Assembly (NCBI GenBank): GCA_943325485.2
Contig: CALPPP020000105.1
Span: forward strand, 1-5,440
DNA from: Rickettsia typhi
GTDB lineage: Bacteria; Pseudomonadota; Gammaproteobacteria; Burkholderiales; Burkholderiaceae_C
Direction of reading: 5' to 3'
Length of the DNA: 5,440 bases
Part shown: positions 1-5,440 of the stretch, piece after piece
Layout of the letters: each line of letters begins with the position of its first letter
How positions within the stretch are numbered: position 1 is the first letter of the stretch
Translations under genes and position numbers: made by a program
The notes under the pieces: generated by a model
What the model saw: the letters and a program-made list of their open reading frames with translations, nothing else
Database searches by the model: none
What the model was told of the DNA's origin: nothing

Positions 1-548
1 ATCATGTAGATCAAAGAGGCGGCCATCGCCAAATGCGGCGTGATCACTTCCTGGTCTAAAAGCTCCGGCTCATAGGGTCCAAGCAACGACTTTTCGTTTT
101 TAAGCGATATGGCGCTGTAATAGGTAGTGAATGATTTAGAGCTGTAACCGAATGAGATGCAAATTTTTTGAAACAACTCTTCTTCTACTTGCTGACACAC
201 CCCATCTGCCAGCAAACAATCGCACAAATTGCACAAAATACAGAGCTTGTCTTCGTTGCTTAAAACAGCAGGTGCGTCATTGAGAAATTGGTCTAAGGCA
301 ATGGTTTCTACATACTCAAATGCCAACTCCAGCACATCTTGATTGCCACCAATCACTGCTTGTAGTTGACTTGACTCGTGGTCATCAATTTCCCCATCGG
401 CCATCAGCATATAAAGCAAGGCCACCGCCAACGATAAAAATGGCGTGAGTTCTATAGGTTCATCAGGCTCAACATCACCCGAGTCGACAGCATCGACTTG
501 ATTAAGGGCATCGTCGGCCGTAGCAAGCGATGGCATAGGAGCGTTCAT
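1..548 (-). CDS. TerB-like domain protein, acidic, C-terminus beyond the window (partial)
   Basis: An open frame runs without a stop from the ATG at 548 to the left edge, giving 182 complete codons. An in-frame TAG lies at 557-555, nine bases before the ATG, so no earlier start is possible; a weak AGG lies five bases before it. Residues 1-35 are an acidic, probably disordered lead. From about 36 a helical domain begins, with LYMLMADGEID at 45-55, the type of ADGE motif found in TerB (tellurite-resistance-associated) domains. A second LLADG motif at 112-116 fits the other half of that domain. HLAMAASLIYM at the edge (172-182) resembles the start of a further TerB repeat. There is no signal peptide. 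The stretch has no Arg and only five Lys, against about 32 Asp/Glu. A cysteine cluster lies at 103, 106, 109 and 111. GC is about 46% by hand count, lower than recN. Family assignment is by motif only; the cellular role is unknown and tellurite resistance should not be assumed. Confidence 0.72.
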   Translation of the reverse strand, partial: MNAPMPSLATADDALNQVDAVDSGDVEPDEPIELTPFLSLAVALLYMLMADGEIDDHESSQLQAVIGGNQDVLELAFEYVETIALDQFLNDAPAVLSNEDKLCILCNLCDCLLADGVCQQVEEELFQKICISFGYSSKSFTTYYSAISLKNEKSLLGPYEPELLDQEVITPHLAMAASLIYM

Positions 549-602
549 GGGAACCTAAGATTAAGTATTTCTTAGTTTGCACCCCAGTGAGAGCTGGCGA
601 CA

Positions 603-636
603 CATGGCTTTTCACCAATACACACAAAAACCCATG
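603..636 (-). other. weak imperfect stem-loop in the leader of the TerB-like gene
   Basis: CATGGCTTTT at 603-612 and AAAACCCATG at 627-636 are inverted copies with one mismatch, separated by 14 bases. In minus-strand RNA this gives CATGG/CCATG pairing, a G-G mismatch, then TTTT/AAAA. It would sit in the leader of the TerB-like gene, or at the 3' end of the hrcA transcript. There is no strong GC stem with an attached U-run, so it is not called a terminator. Confidence 0.2.
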
Positions 637-647
637 CTTTTAAAAGC
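636..647. repeat. perfect 12-bp palindrome in the hrcA/TerB-like gap
   Basis: GCTTTTAAAAGC is its own reverse complement with no spacer. It lies just downstream of the predicted start of transcription from the 659-687 promoter, where a bound protein could act as a repressor. As RNA it would fold only into a four-pair stem with a TTAA loop, so it is a poor terminator even though a run of five T follows shortly after on the minus strand (at 631-627). A DNA operator is the more likely role if it has one. Confidence 0.3.
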
Positions 648-658
648 TAATTGAAGGT

Positions 659-687
659 ATTAGATTAATTTAGTCGTCATTATTCAA
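659..687 (-). promoter_or_regulatory. candidate sigma-70 promoter for the TerB-like gene
   Basis: On the minus strand TTGAAT (687-682, four of six matches to the -35 consensus) is followed after exactly 17 bases by TCTAAT (664-659, five of six matches to the -10 consensus). It lies in the gap after the hrcA stop and would start transcription near 652, giving an untranslated leader of roughly 100 bases before the ATG at 548. The surroundings are AT-rich, so a chance match is possible. It suggests the TerB-like gene can be expressed independently of hrcA. Confidence 0.42.
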
Positions 688-697
688 ACAGCTATCA

Positions 698-1705
698 CTA
701 AAGAGGTTTATGACTCAAAGCATTGCTTAGCAATTTGGAGGTGATATCCACAATTTGAATCATCCGCTCATAAGGCATTCGGGTGGGGCCAATCACACCC
801 AAGGTACCCACCACTTGCCCATCGACCTCGTAATTGGCACTGACAACCGAGAGTTCTTCGAAGGGCACAATTTGGCTTTCACCGCCAATGTAAATTCGCA
901 CACCCTCAGCTTGAGAGGAAATATCTAGCAAACGCATGAGTTGCGCTTTTTGCTCAAACAACTCGAAAGCGCGGCGCAGTTGGCCCATGTCACTGGAAAA
1001 ATCAGATACCGACAACAAATTGCGCTCGCCGCTGATGACCACCTCGTCTTCGCCTTGCACCAAAGCTTCAGAGCTGAAATTCACCGCAGCTTGCATCAAG
1101 GCGGCAATCTCGCTTCGCAAACTATCGACCTCGGCTTGCAAACGCTCTCGCACCTGATCAATGCCCATGCCAGCAAAGTTGGCATTCAGGTAATTGGAGG
1201 CTTCGATCAACTGTGATTGCGAAATATCCGTGTCGGTGAAGATGACGCGGTTTTGCACATCGCCTTCGGGCGTCACGATGATGACCAAAACGCGTTTATC
1301 GGAAAGCCGTAAAAACTCAATGTGGTGAAACACCGAACTGCGCTTGGGGGCCATGACCACGCCAACAAAGTTCGATAAGTTAGACAACAACTGTGCTGCG
1401 CTGGTGATGACTTTTTGCGGCTGCTCCGCCACCAAACTCGGCGCTTGCAAATGTTGGCGATCAAAAGTCAACATGGTGTCAACAAACAATCGGTAGCCCC
1501 GTGCTGTGGGAATACGTCCCGCCGATGTATGGGGGCTGACAATCAGCCCCATTTCCTCAAGGTCAGCCATGACATTTCGCACGGTGGCTGGAGACAACTC
1601 GATGCCGTTGGCGCGGGACAAGGTGCGCGAACCCACAGGCTGGCCGTCAGCGATATAGCGCTCTACCAGGGTCTTGAGCAACAACTTGGCGCGATCGTCC
1701 AGCAT
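698..1705 (-). CDS. hrcA: heat-inducible transcription repressor HrcA
   Basis: HrcA represses chaperone genes by binding the CIRCE operator in cytoplasmic DNA, and depends on GroEL for activity in well-studied species. The 335-residue product is of normal length. Residues 1-75 form the winged-helix DNA-binding domain, with the recognition region [19 protein letters not shown] at 37-55 followed by [20 protein letters not shown] at 57-76. The middle and C-terminal parts match the GAF-like and dimerisation regions, with IGGE at 273-276 and [16 protein letters not shown] at 300-315. The ATG at 1705 is chosen because GAAAGGA sits five bases upstream; the in-frame ATG at 1711 would overlap that site. 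The open frame extends further upstream, but only as antisense to nadK. Transcription diverges from nadK across 40 bp. No CIRCE inverted repeat (TTAGCACTC-N9-GAGTGCTAA) is visible in the window, so direct autoregulation through CIRCE is not supported here. Confidence 0.97.
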   Translation of the reverse strand: MLDDRAKLLLKTLVERYIADGQPVGSRTLSRANGIELSPATVRNVMADLEEMGLIVSPHTSAGRIPTARGYRLFVDTMLTFDRQHLQAPSLVAEQPQKVITSAAQLLSNLSNFVGVVMAPKRSSVFHHIEFLRLSDKRVLVIIVTPEGDVQNRVIFTDTDISQSQLIEASNYLNANFAGMGIDQVRERLQAEVDSLRSEIAALMQAAVNFSSEALVQGEDEVVISGERNLLSVSDFSSDMGQLRRAFELFEQKAQLMRLLDISSQAEGVRIYIGGESQIVPFEELSVVSANYEVDGQVVGTLGVIGPTRMPYERMIQIVDITSKLLSNALSHKPL

Positions 1706-1710
1706 GGTCA

Positions 1711-1717
1711 TCCTTTC
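1711..1717 (-). promoter_or_regulatory. ribosome binding site of hrcA
   Basis: GAAAGGA on the minus strand, followed by TGACC and then the ATG at 1705. The five-base spacing is good for this start and excludes the in-frame ATG at 1711, which would directly abut and partly overlap the site. Confidence 0.75.
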
Positions 1718-1722
1718 GGGCC

Positions 1723-1728
1723 ATTTTA
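1723..1728 (-). promoter_or_regulatory. candidate -10 element for hrcA
   Basis: TAAAAT on the minus strand matches five of six consensus bases. Transcription would begin near 1716, giving a leader of about 12 bases that just holds the Shine-Dalgarno site. No convincing -35 hexamer lies 16-18 bases upstream (the sequence there is TTTCAT), so this is weak evidence. Confidence 0.3.
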
Positions 1729-1732
1729 ATGA

Positions 1733-1738
1733 TGTAAT
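1733..1738 (+). promoter_or_regulatory. candidate -10 element for the nadK-recN-rapZ operon
   Basis: TGTAAT matches five of six consensus bases. Its last base is followed by seven bases and then the A of the nadK ATG at 1746, which would put the start of transcription at or beside the start codon. This agrees with the absence of any Shine-Dalgarno sequence before nadK. No -35 hexamer is recognisable at the expected distance (ATCCTT at 1710-1715), so an activator or a more distant promoter inside hrcA remains possible. Confidence 0.3.
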
Positions 1739-1745
1739 TTGGCCT

Positions 1746-2645
1746 ATGAAACCCACGTTTGGCCAAATAGCCCTTATCGGCAAATCCCATGCCTCATCCA
1801 GCCATGGTGCTTCTGTGCCAACAGGCCAACCTGTTCTGGCCGCGTTGGTGGCTTTTTTGCACAAGCAAGGATGCAAAGTGGTGGTGGAGAAAGACACCGC
1901 AGCACACTTGGGCGCACAGGGTTGCCCGGTACTGGATGTTGCAGGCATTGCCAAGCAATGCGACCTTGCTTTGGTGGTGGGAGGAGATGGCACCATGCTG
2001 GGTTTTGGCAGGCAACTCGCGCCGCATGGCATTCCCTTGATCGGCATCAACCAAGGCAGACTAGGCTTTATCACCGATATTTCCTTGGAACACATGGAAG
2101 CGACTTTGCAGCCCATGCTGCAGGGCCACTATGAGCAAGACCAGCGCAGCATGTTGCATGCCCAAGTCTGGCGTGGCGCAGATTGCGTCTTTGACGCCTT
2201 GGCTTTAAATGATGTGGTGATCAACCGTGGCGCTTCTTCGGGAATGGTGGAGTTGCGGGTATCGGTCGATGGGCATTTTGTGGCCAACCAAAGAGCCGAT
2301 GGGCTGATCATCTCTACCCCCACTGGCTCCACCGCATACTCTTTGTCAGCTGGCGGCCCGCTGTTGCAACCCTCTTTGGGTGGCTTGCTGATGGTGCCGA
2401 TTGCCCCACATACCTTTTCCAACCGCCCCTTGGTATTGGCTGACCAGGCAGAGGTCTCGATCGAATTGGTAGGTGGTCGCGACGCCAGCGCCAATTTCGA
2501 TATGCAATCCATGTCCTCTATGCTGATGGGGGACAAGGTTGTGGTGCGCAAATCACCACACAAAGCGGTCTTTCTTCACCCCAAAGGTTGGAATTACTTT
2601 GACACACTGCGCCATAAATTGCATTGGAATGAGGGTGGTTCATGA
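1746..2645 (+). CDS. nadK: NAD kinase (ATP/polyphosphate-dependent NAD phosphorylation)
   Basis: NadK phosphorylates NAD to NADP in the cytoplasm and supplies reducing power for biosynthesis and oxidative-stress defence. The 299-residue product matches the usual length of proteobacterial NadK (292 in E. coli). The catalytic GGDGT motif is at 79-83, with Asp81 the expected general base. GINQGRLGF is at 100-108, the ND pair at 155-156, and the nucleotide-binding segment [20 protein letters not shown] at 184-203. The start is placed at 1746 because family similarity begins at the N-terminal beta strand (IALIGK, 8-13). An upstream in-frame ATG at 1704 would add 14 unrelated residues and overlap the hrcA start. 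No Shine-Dalgarno sequence precedes the ATG. Its stop overlaps the recN start as ATGA, making it the first gene of an apparent three-gene operon. All key motifs are intact. Confidence 0.97.
   Translation: MKPTFGQIALIGKSHASSSHGASVPTGQPVLAALVAFLHKQGCKVVVEKDTAAHLGAQGCPVLDVAGIAKQCDLALVVGGDGTMLGFGRQLAPHGIPLIGINQGRLGFITDISLEHMEATLQPMLQGHYEQDQRSMLHAQVWRGADCVFDALALNDVVINRGASSGMVELRVSVDGHFVANQRADGLIISTPTGSTAYSLSAGGPLLQPSLGGLLMVPIAPHTFSNRPLVLADQAEVSIELVGGRDASANFDMQSMSSMLMGDKVVVRKSPHKAVFLHPKGWNYFDTLRHKLHWNEGGS
2631..2634 (+). promoter_or_regulatory. ribosome binding site of recN
   Basis: GAGG lies seven bases before the recN ATG at 2642, inside the last codons of nadK. Together with the ATGA overlap it supports the start and suggests that recN can also recruit ribosomes on its own. 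Confidence 0.6.
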
Positions 2646-4321
2646 GTTTGCAACGCATCAGCCTGCGTGACTTCGTTATCGTGCGTCAACTCGAGTTGGA
2701 GTTCGGCGCTGGGTTTACCGTGCTCAGCGGGGAAACCGGCGCCGGAAAATCTATTTTGATCGACGCACTTCAGTTGGTATTGGGCGCACGAGCAGACGCC
2801 AGCGTGGTGCGTGAAGGTGCAGCACGCAGTGAGCTATGCGCTGAGTTTTCCACGCCCGCCCACCTGCACCCTTGGCTGCAAGACAATGGCTTTGATGCTG
2901 CCGACGATTTATTACTGAAACGCAGCATCGACGCACAAGGCAAAAGCCGCGCATGGATCAACGGCAGTCCTGCCACAGCCACCCAGTTGCGTGAAATTGG
3001 CGATCAATTGCTGGATATTCATGGCCAACACGCTTGGCAAAGCCTGACTCGCCCCAGTGCGGTACGTGAATTGCTCGACGCCTATGCCCAAATTCCCACA
3101 CAAGCTTTGCAAACCCTTTGGAACGATTGGCGGCAAAGCCTGCAAACTTTGGAACACGCCCGTTCGGCGCAAGACCAGTTGCAACAAGAGCGTGAGCGAT
3201 TGAGTTGGCAAATTGGCGAGGTCGACAAACTCGCACCAGGCGTTGACGAATGGGAAGAGTTAAACGCGCAACACACACGCTTGTCCCACGCACAAACCCT
3301 TTTAGACGCAGCACAAACTGCCCTCACGCATCTGCAAGAGGAAGATGCCGCGCACAGCCACTTGGCTCAAGCAGTCAAGGCTTTGCAAGAGCAAGCCAAT
3401 ATTGAAGCCGAGTTCCAACAGCTGTCAGACCAACTGGGCTCTGCATTAGCGCAAGCCGAGGATGCCGCTCACAGCCTGCAAGCTTGGTTGCGACGAGCCG
3501 ACCTCGATCCACAAGGCTTGGCCGATATTGATGCCCGCATGGGGCTTTGGGTGGGTTTGTCACGACGCTACAAACGTACGCCCCAAGAGTTGCCAGCGCT
3601 GTACCACGGCTGGCAGCAAGAGCTTGTGAAGTTAGACGCTGCGGTCGATTTGGCTGCGCTAGAGGCAGCCGAACAAAAAGCGAAAAACGCTTTCATGGCC
3701 GAGGCTCGCAAACGCTCGCAAGCACGCCAAAAAGCCGCCCCCAAGTTAGCCGCCAGCATCACCCAAGCCATGCAAAGCTTGGGCATGCAAGGCGGGCAAT
3801 TCCAAGTACAACTGCAAGCTTTGGACGAACCAGCCAGCCATGGCTTGGAGGAAGTGCAATTCTTGGTGGCAGGACATGCTGGCAGCACACCCAGACCCGT
3901 GGGCAAGGTTGCCTCGGGCGGTGAACTCTCTCGCATCGCCTTGGCCATCGCAGTGACCACCAGCCAGTTGGGCACGGCACAAACACTTATTTTTGACGAG
4001 GTGGACGCGGGTGTTGGCGGCGCAGTCGCTGAAACCGTGGGTCGTCTCATGAAACAACTGGGCAAAGACCGCCAAGTCTTGGCGGTCACACATTTGCCCC
4101 AAGTGGCGGCTTGCGCTGACCACCATTGGGTGGTCTCCAAACATGCTGACAAAGAAGGTGTCGCCAGTCAGGTAATGCCCGCAACAGGTGAGCAAAGAGT
4201 GGCTGAAATTGCACGTATGTTGGGAGGTGAGCGCTTGTCCGACACCACCCATGCCCATGCACGAGAAATGCTGCAAGCCATGACCAAGGCGGCCCCCAAA
4301 CCCAAGGCCGCCCGCACATGA
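2642..4321 (+). CDS. recN: DNA repair protein RecN (SMC-like ATPase)
   Basis: RecN is a cytoplasmic SMC-family ATPase that acts with RecA in repair of double-strand breaks by homologous recombination. The 559-residue product is full length. The N-terminal head carries Walker A GETGAGKS at 30-37 and the RecN-type segment [12 protein letters not shown] at 124-135. Residues about 155-375 are rich in Gln, Glu, Ala and Leu and fit the antiparallel coiled-coil arm. The C-terminal head carries the ABC signature VASGGELSR at 423-431, Walker B with catalytic glutamate [13 protein letters not shown] at 448-460 (Glu453), VTHLPQVAA at 482-490 and EIARMLGG at 522-529. The tail is basic ([11 protein letters not shown]). 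Overlaps of ATGA type join it to nadK before and rapZ after. No LexA-like box (CTGT-N8-ACAG) was seen in front of nadK or recN, so SOS induction as in E. coli is not supported by the sequence. Confidence 0.98.
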   Translation: MSLQRISLRDFVIVRQLELEFGAGFTVLSGETGAGKSILIDALQLVLGARADASVVREGAARSELCAEFSTPAHLHPWLQDNGFDAADDLLLKRSIDAQGKSRAWINGSPATATQLREIGDQLLDIHGQHAWQSLTRPSAVRELLDAYAQIPTQALQTLWNDWRQSLQTLEHARSAQDQLQQERERLSWQIGEVDKLAPGVDEWEELNAQHTRLSHAQTLLDAAQTALTHLQEEDAAHSHLAQAVKALQEQANIEAEFQQLSDQLGSALAQAEDAAHSLQAWLRRADLDPQGLADIDARMGLWVGLSRRYKRTPQELPALYHGWQQELVKLDAAVDLAALEAAEQKAKNAFMAEARKRSQARQKAAPKLAASITQAMQSLGMQGGQFQVQLQALDEPASHGLEEVQFLVAGHAGSTPRPVGKVASGGELSRIALAIAVTTSQLGTAQTLIFDEVDAGVGGAVAETVGRLMKQLGKDRQVLAVTHLPQVAACADHHWVVSKHADKEGVASQVMPATGEQRVAEIARMLGGERLSDTTHAHAREMLQAMTKAAPKPKAART

Positions 4322-5187
4322 GCCGCGAAGTCATTTTGATCACGGGCATGTCGGGTTCTGGCAAATCCATTGCACTTCACGCCTTGGAAGATGCGGGCTA
4401 CTACTGCATCGACAACCTTCCGCCCGAGTTGCTGCTGCCTTTGGTTCACTTGGAAGACCAAACACAGCAAGACAAAATGGCCATCGCCATGGATGTGCGC
4501 AGCGCACACGCCTTGCATTTGGTACCCGCGCAGTTGGCCCAGCTGCGCCACGAACAGGTGCATGTCAGGCTGCTGTTTTTAGACGCCAACACCGACACAC
4601 TGGTGCACCGTTTTTCTGAAACACGGCGCAACCACCCTCTTTCACGTGCAGACAAAGGTGCTGCGGTTTCTACCCGCGATTTGGTCGCAGCGATTGAACT
4701 TGAGCGCAAACTTTTGTCTGATTTGCGCGAAGAGTCGCACATCATTGACACCAGTTTGCTACGCGCTGTGAAGTTGCAAGACTACGTACATTCTTTGGTC
4801 ACAGCACCTAGCGCACAGTTAACCCTGATGTTCGAATCCTTTGCCTTCAAGCGGGGTATTCCTGTTCATGCTGACTTTGTGTTTGATGTGCGCATGTTGC
4901 CTAACCCCCATTACGAACCCGACCTCAAGGCGCTGACTGGCCGAGATGCGGCAGTAGCGCAATGGTTGGCGCAACAAACGCCGGTGCAATCCATGCTGCT
5001 GCACATCAGCGATTTTTTGCAGCAATGGCTGCCCTCTCTTAAAAACGATCACCGAAGCTATGTGACGGTTGCCATTGGTTGTACAGGTGGTCAACACCGT
5101 TCTGTGTATTTGGTGGAGGCCTTGCACCAAGGTTTTTCCCCAGATTGGGTCAGCCTCAAACGCCACCGAGAGCTCGACGTTAGCTAA
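4318..5187 (+). CDS. rapZ: RapZ/YvcJ-family P-loop nucleotide-binding protein
   Basis: RapZ proteins bind nucleotides through an N-terminal kinase-like domain and have a C-terminal effector domain; in E. coli RapZ delivers the small RNA GlmZ to RNase E and so controls glucosamine-6-phosphate synthase. The 289-residue product shows Walker A GMSGSGKS at 10-17, DNLP at 32-35, MDVR at 58-61, LFLDA at 86-90 and ETRRNHPL at 101-108. The conserved C-terminal blocks are [11 protein letters not shown] at 172-182, [13 protein letters not shown] at 187-199 and [15 protein letters not shown] at 253-267. It ends HRELDVS and lacks the basic KRK tail that binds RNA in E. coli. The start is the ATG overlapping the recN stop; the nearest Shine-Dalgarno-like AAGG is ten bases away and weak, so translational coupling to recN is likely. 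The stop overlaps the mutY stop by four bases. The family is certain; an RNA-adaptor role in this organism is not. Confidence 0.96.
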   Translation: MSREVILITGMSGSGKSIALHALEDAGYYCIDNLPPELLLPLVHLEDQTQQDKMAIAMDVRSAHALHLVPAQLAQLRHEQVHVRLLFLDANTDTLVHRFSETRRNHPLSRADKGAAVSTRDLVAAIELERKLLSDLREESHIIDTSLLRAVKLQDYVHSLVTAPSAQLTLMFESFAFKRGIPVHADFVFDVRMLPNPHYEPDLKALTGRDAAVAQWLAQQTPVQSMLLHISDFLQQWLPSLKNDHRSYVTVAIGCTGGQHRSVYLVEALHQGFSPDWVSLKRHRELDVS

Positions 5188-5440
5188 GCCAGCAATAGCT
5201 GGCGCACTGGCGCTGGCAGACCTAAGCTTGGCCAGTCTTGCGCACGCCACCACTGCCCTGTTACACCTAAGCTTTTTGTCGTTGGCAAACTCAAATGCGC
5301 CACATGCAAATGCAAATCCTTGTGGGTCAATACATGCACAAAAGCAGGTGCAAACTGCAGCTTGCTTTGCAAGGGCTTAGGCAACGATGCCCGTAAATCC
5401 TCTTCGCTGTCAAAAATCGGGAACGTGAACAAACTTGCCC
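5184..5440 (-). CDS. mutY: adenine DNA glycosylase MutY, C-terminal part only
   Basis: MutY removes adenine mispaired with 8-oxoguanine and so prevents G:C to T:A mutations. Only the last 84 residues plus part of a codon lie in the window; the catalytic helix-hairpin-helix and Fe-S cluster domains are beyond the right edge. What is seen is the end of the Nudix-like C-terminal domain that senses 8-oxoguanine: [15 protein letters not shown], then [13 protein letters not shown] with the conserved His of the THxxLHL segment, [20 protein letters not shown] and the TAG stop at 5186-5184. The TTG at 5432 is an internal leucine, not a start: the frame stays open to the edge, and the codon before ASLF is NGG, consistent with the usual Trp. 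It is convergent with rapZ and overlaps its stop by four bases. No intrinsic terminator is seen. Confidence 0.9.
   Translation of the reverse strand, partial: ASLFTFPIFDSEEDLRASLPKPLQSKLQFAPAFVHVLTHKDLHLHVAHLSLPTTKSLGVTGQWWRAQDWPSLGLPAPVRQLLLA
5188..5203. other. perfect 6-bp hairpin at the rapZ/mutY convergent ends
   Basis: GCCAGC-AATA-GCTGGC begins immediately after the rapZ TAA. It is a perfect GC-rich stem with a tetraloop. It occupies the 3' untranslated start of the rapZ message and, on the other strand, the last codons of mutY. Neither strand has a T-run after it, so it is not a standard intrinsic terminator. It could stabilise 3' ends or slow polymerase at the convergent junction. A second GCTGGC at 5212-5217 offers an alternative pairing partner. 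Confidence 0.4.

Larger units (their letters stand above)
1719..1744. promoter_or_regulatory. 26-bp imperfect palindrome in the hrcA/nadK divergent spacer
   Basis: GGCCATTTTA (1719-1728) and TAATTTGGCC (1735-1744) are inverted repeats matching at eight of ten positions, around a six-base centre ATGATG. The palindrome ends one base before the nadK ATG and contains the -10-like hexamers proposed for both genes. A protein bound here could control both directions. It is not a CIRCE element. A third TTTGGCC, which is half of the perfect palindrome TTTGGCCAAA, lies at 1758-1767 inside nadK, 20 bp from the GGCC at 1741. The function is inferred from position and symmetry only. Confidence 0.4.

Noticed and set aside
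636..647. GCTTTTAAAAGC followed by TTTTT as the hrcA terminator
   Set aside because: The usable stem is only four pairs and AT-rich, with five bases between it and the T-run; far too weak for an intrinsic terminator.
1674..1745. Upstream extension of nadK
   Set aside because: The 24 extra residues overlap the start of hrcA on the other strand and do not resemble NadK. Family similarity starts just after the ATG at 1746.
1820..1835. Inverted repeat AACAGG-CCAA-CCTGTT inside nadK, considered as a LexA box or attenuator
   Set aside because: The arm order is ACAG-N6-CTGT, opposite to the LexA box CTGT-N8-ACAG. It lies within codons for PTGQPV and has no T-run, so chance is the simplest explanation.
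1706..2116. N-terminal extension of the hrcA frame to a start at 2116 (472 residues in total)
   Set aside because: The extra 137 residues are antisense to nadK and show no family resemblance. HrcA similarity begins at MLDDRAK, and a good ribosome binding site sits before the ATG at 1705.
2599..2604. Perfect TTGACA (-35 consensus) near the end of nadK, as a possible recN promoter
   Set aside because: The bases 16-18 positions downstream (around CATTGG) do not resemble a -10 hexamer, and the bases are explained as coding sequence for the NadK residues YFDT.
3568..4152. Long minus-strand open frame (194 residues) opposite recN
   Set aside because: It is a shadow of a complete recN with all motifs intact. 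Its Cys/Ser/Ala-rich product matches no family I recognise.
4819..5253. Minus-strand open frame opposite the rapZ 3' end and running into mutY
   Set aside because: It is in a different frame from mutY and antisense to conserved rapZ blocks; no independent support.
5220..5274. Direct repeat ACCTAAGCTT at 5220-5229 and 5265-5274
   Set aside because: The copies are 45 bp apart in the same mutY frame and both encode Ser-Leu-Gly; this is codon choice, not a repeat element.

Overview
The window reads as chromosomal core DNA of a betaproteobacterium, most likely in the order Burkholderiales and perhaps Comamonadaceae. This rests on HrcA, NadK, RecN, RapZ and MutY sequences typical of that group and on their clustering. 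Base composition is moderate: about 57% GC in three sampled 60-base lines of recN. That is lower than many members of the order, so a freshwater mid-GC lineage is possible, but the genus cannot be fixed from this sequence.

Layout. Minus strand, 1-548: the N-terminal 182 residues of an acidic TerB-like protein running off the left edge. Positions 549-697 are a 149-bp AT-rich gap with a good candidate promoter for the TerB-like gene and two weak symmetrical elements. Minus strand, 698-1705: hrcA, the heat-shock repressor. Positions 1706-1745 are a 40-bp divergent spacer almost filled by a 26-bp imperfect palindrome that contains opposed -10-like hexamers for hrcA and nadK. Plus strand, 1746-5187: nadK, recN and rapZ, joined by two ATGA stop/start overlaps and so very probably one translationally coupled operon. 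Minus strand, 5184 to the right edge: the C-terminal end of mutY, overlapping the rapZ stop by 4 bp tail to tail.

How the genes relate. The window combines stress control (HrcA), NADP supply (NadK), DNA break repair (RecN), oxidised-base repair (MutY) and a P-loop regulator linked elsewhere to amino-sugar and PTS control (RapZ). No mobile element, CRISPR array, rRNA or tRNA is visible.

I did not find a clearly new system. The points most worth following are the TerB-like protein (no Lys or Arg in its first 100 residues and a C-x2-C-x2-C-x-C cluster), the possibility that nadK is transcribed without a leader from a promoter interlocked with that of hrcA, and a RapZ lacking the basic tail used for RNA binding in E. 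coli.
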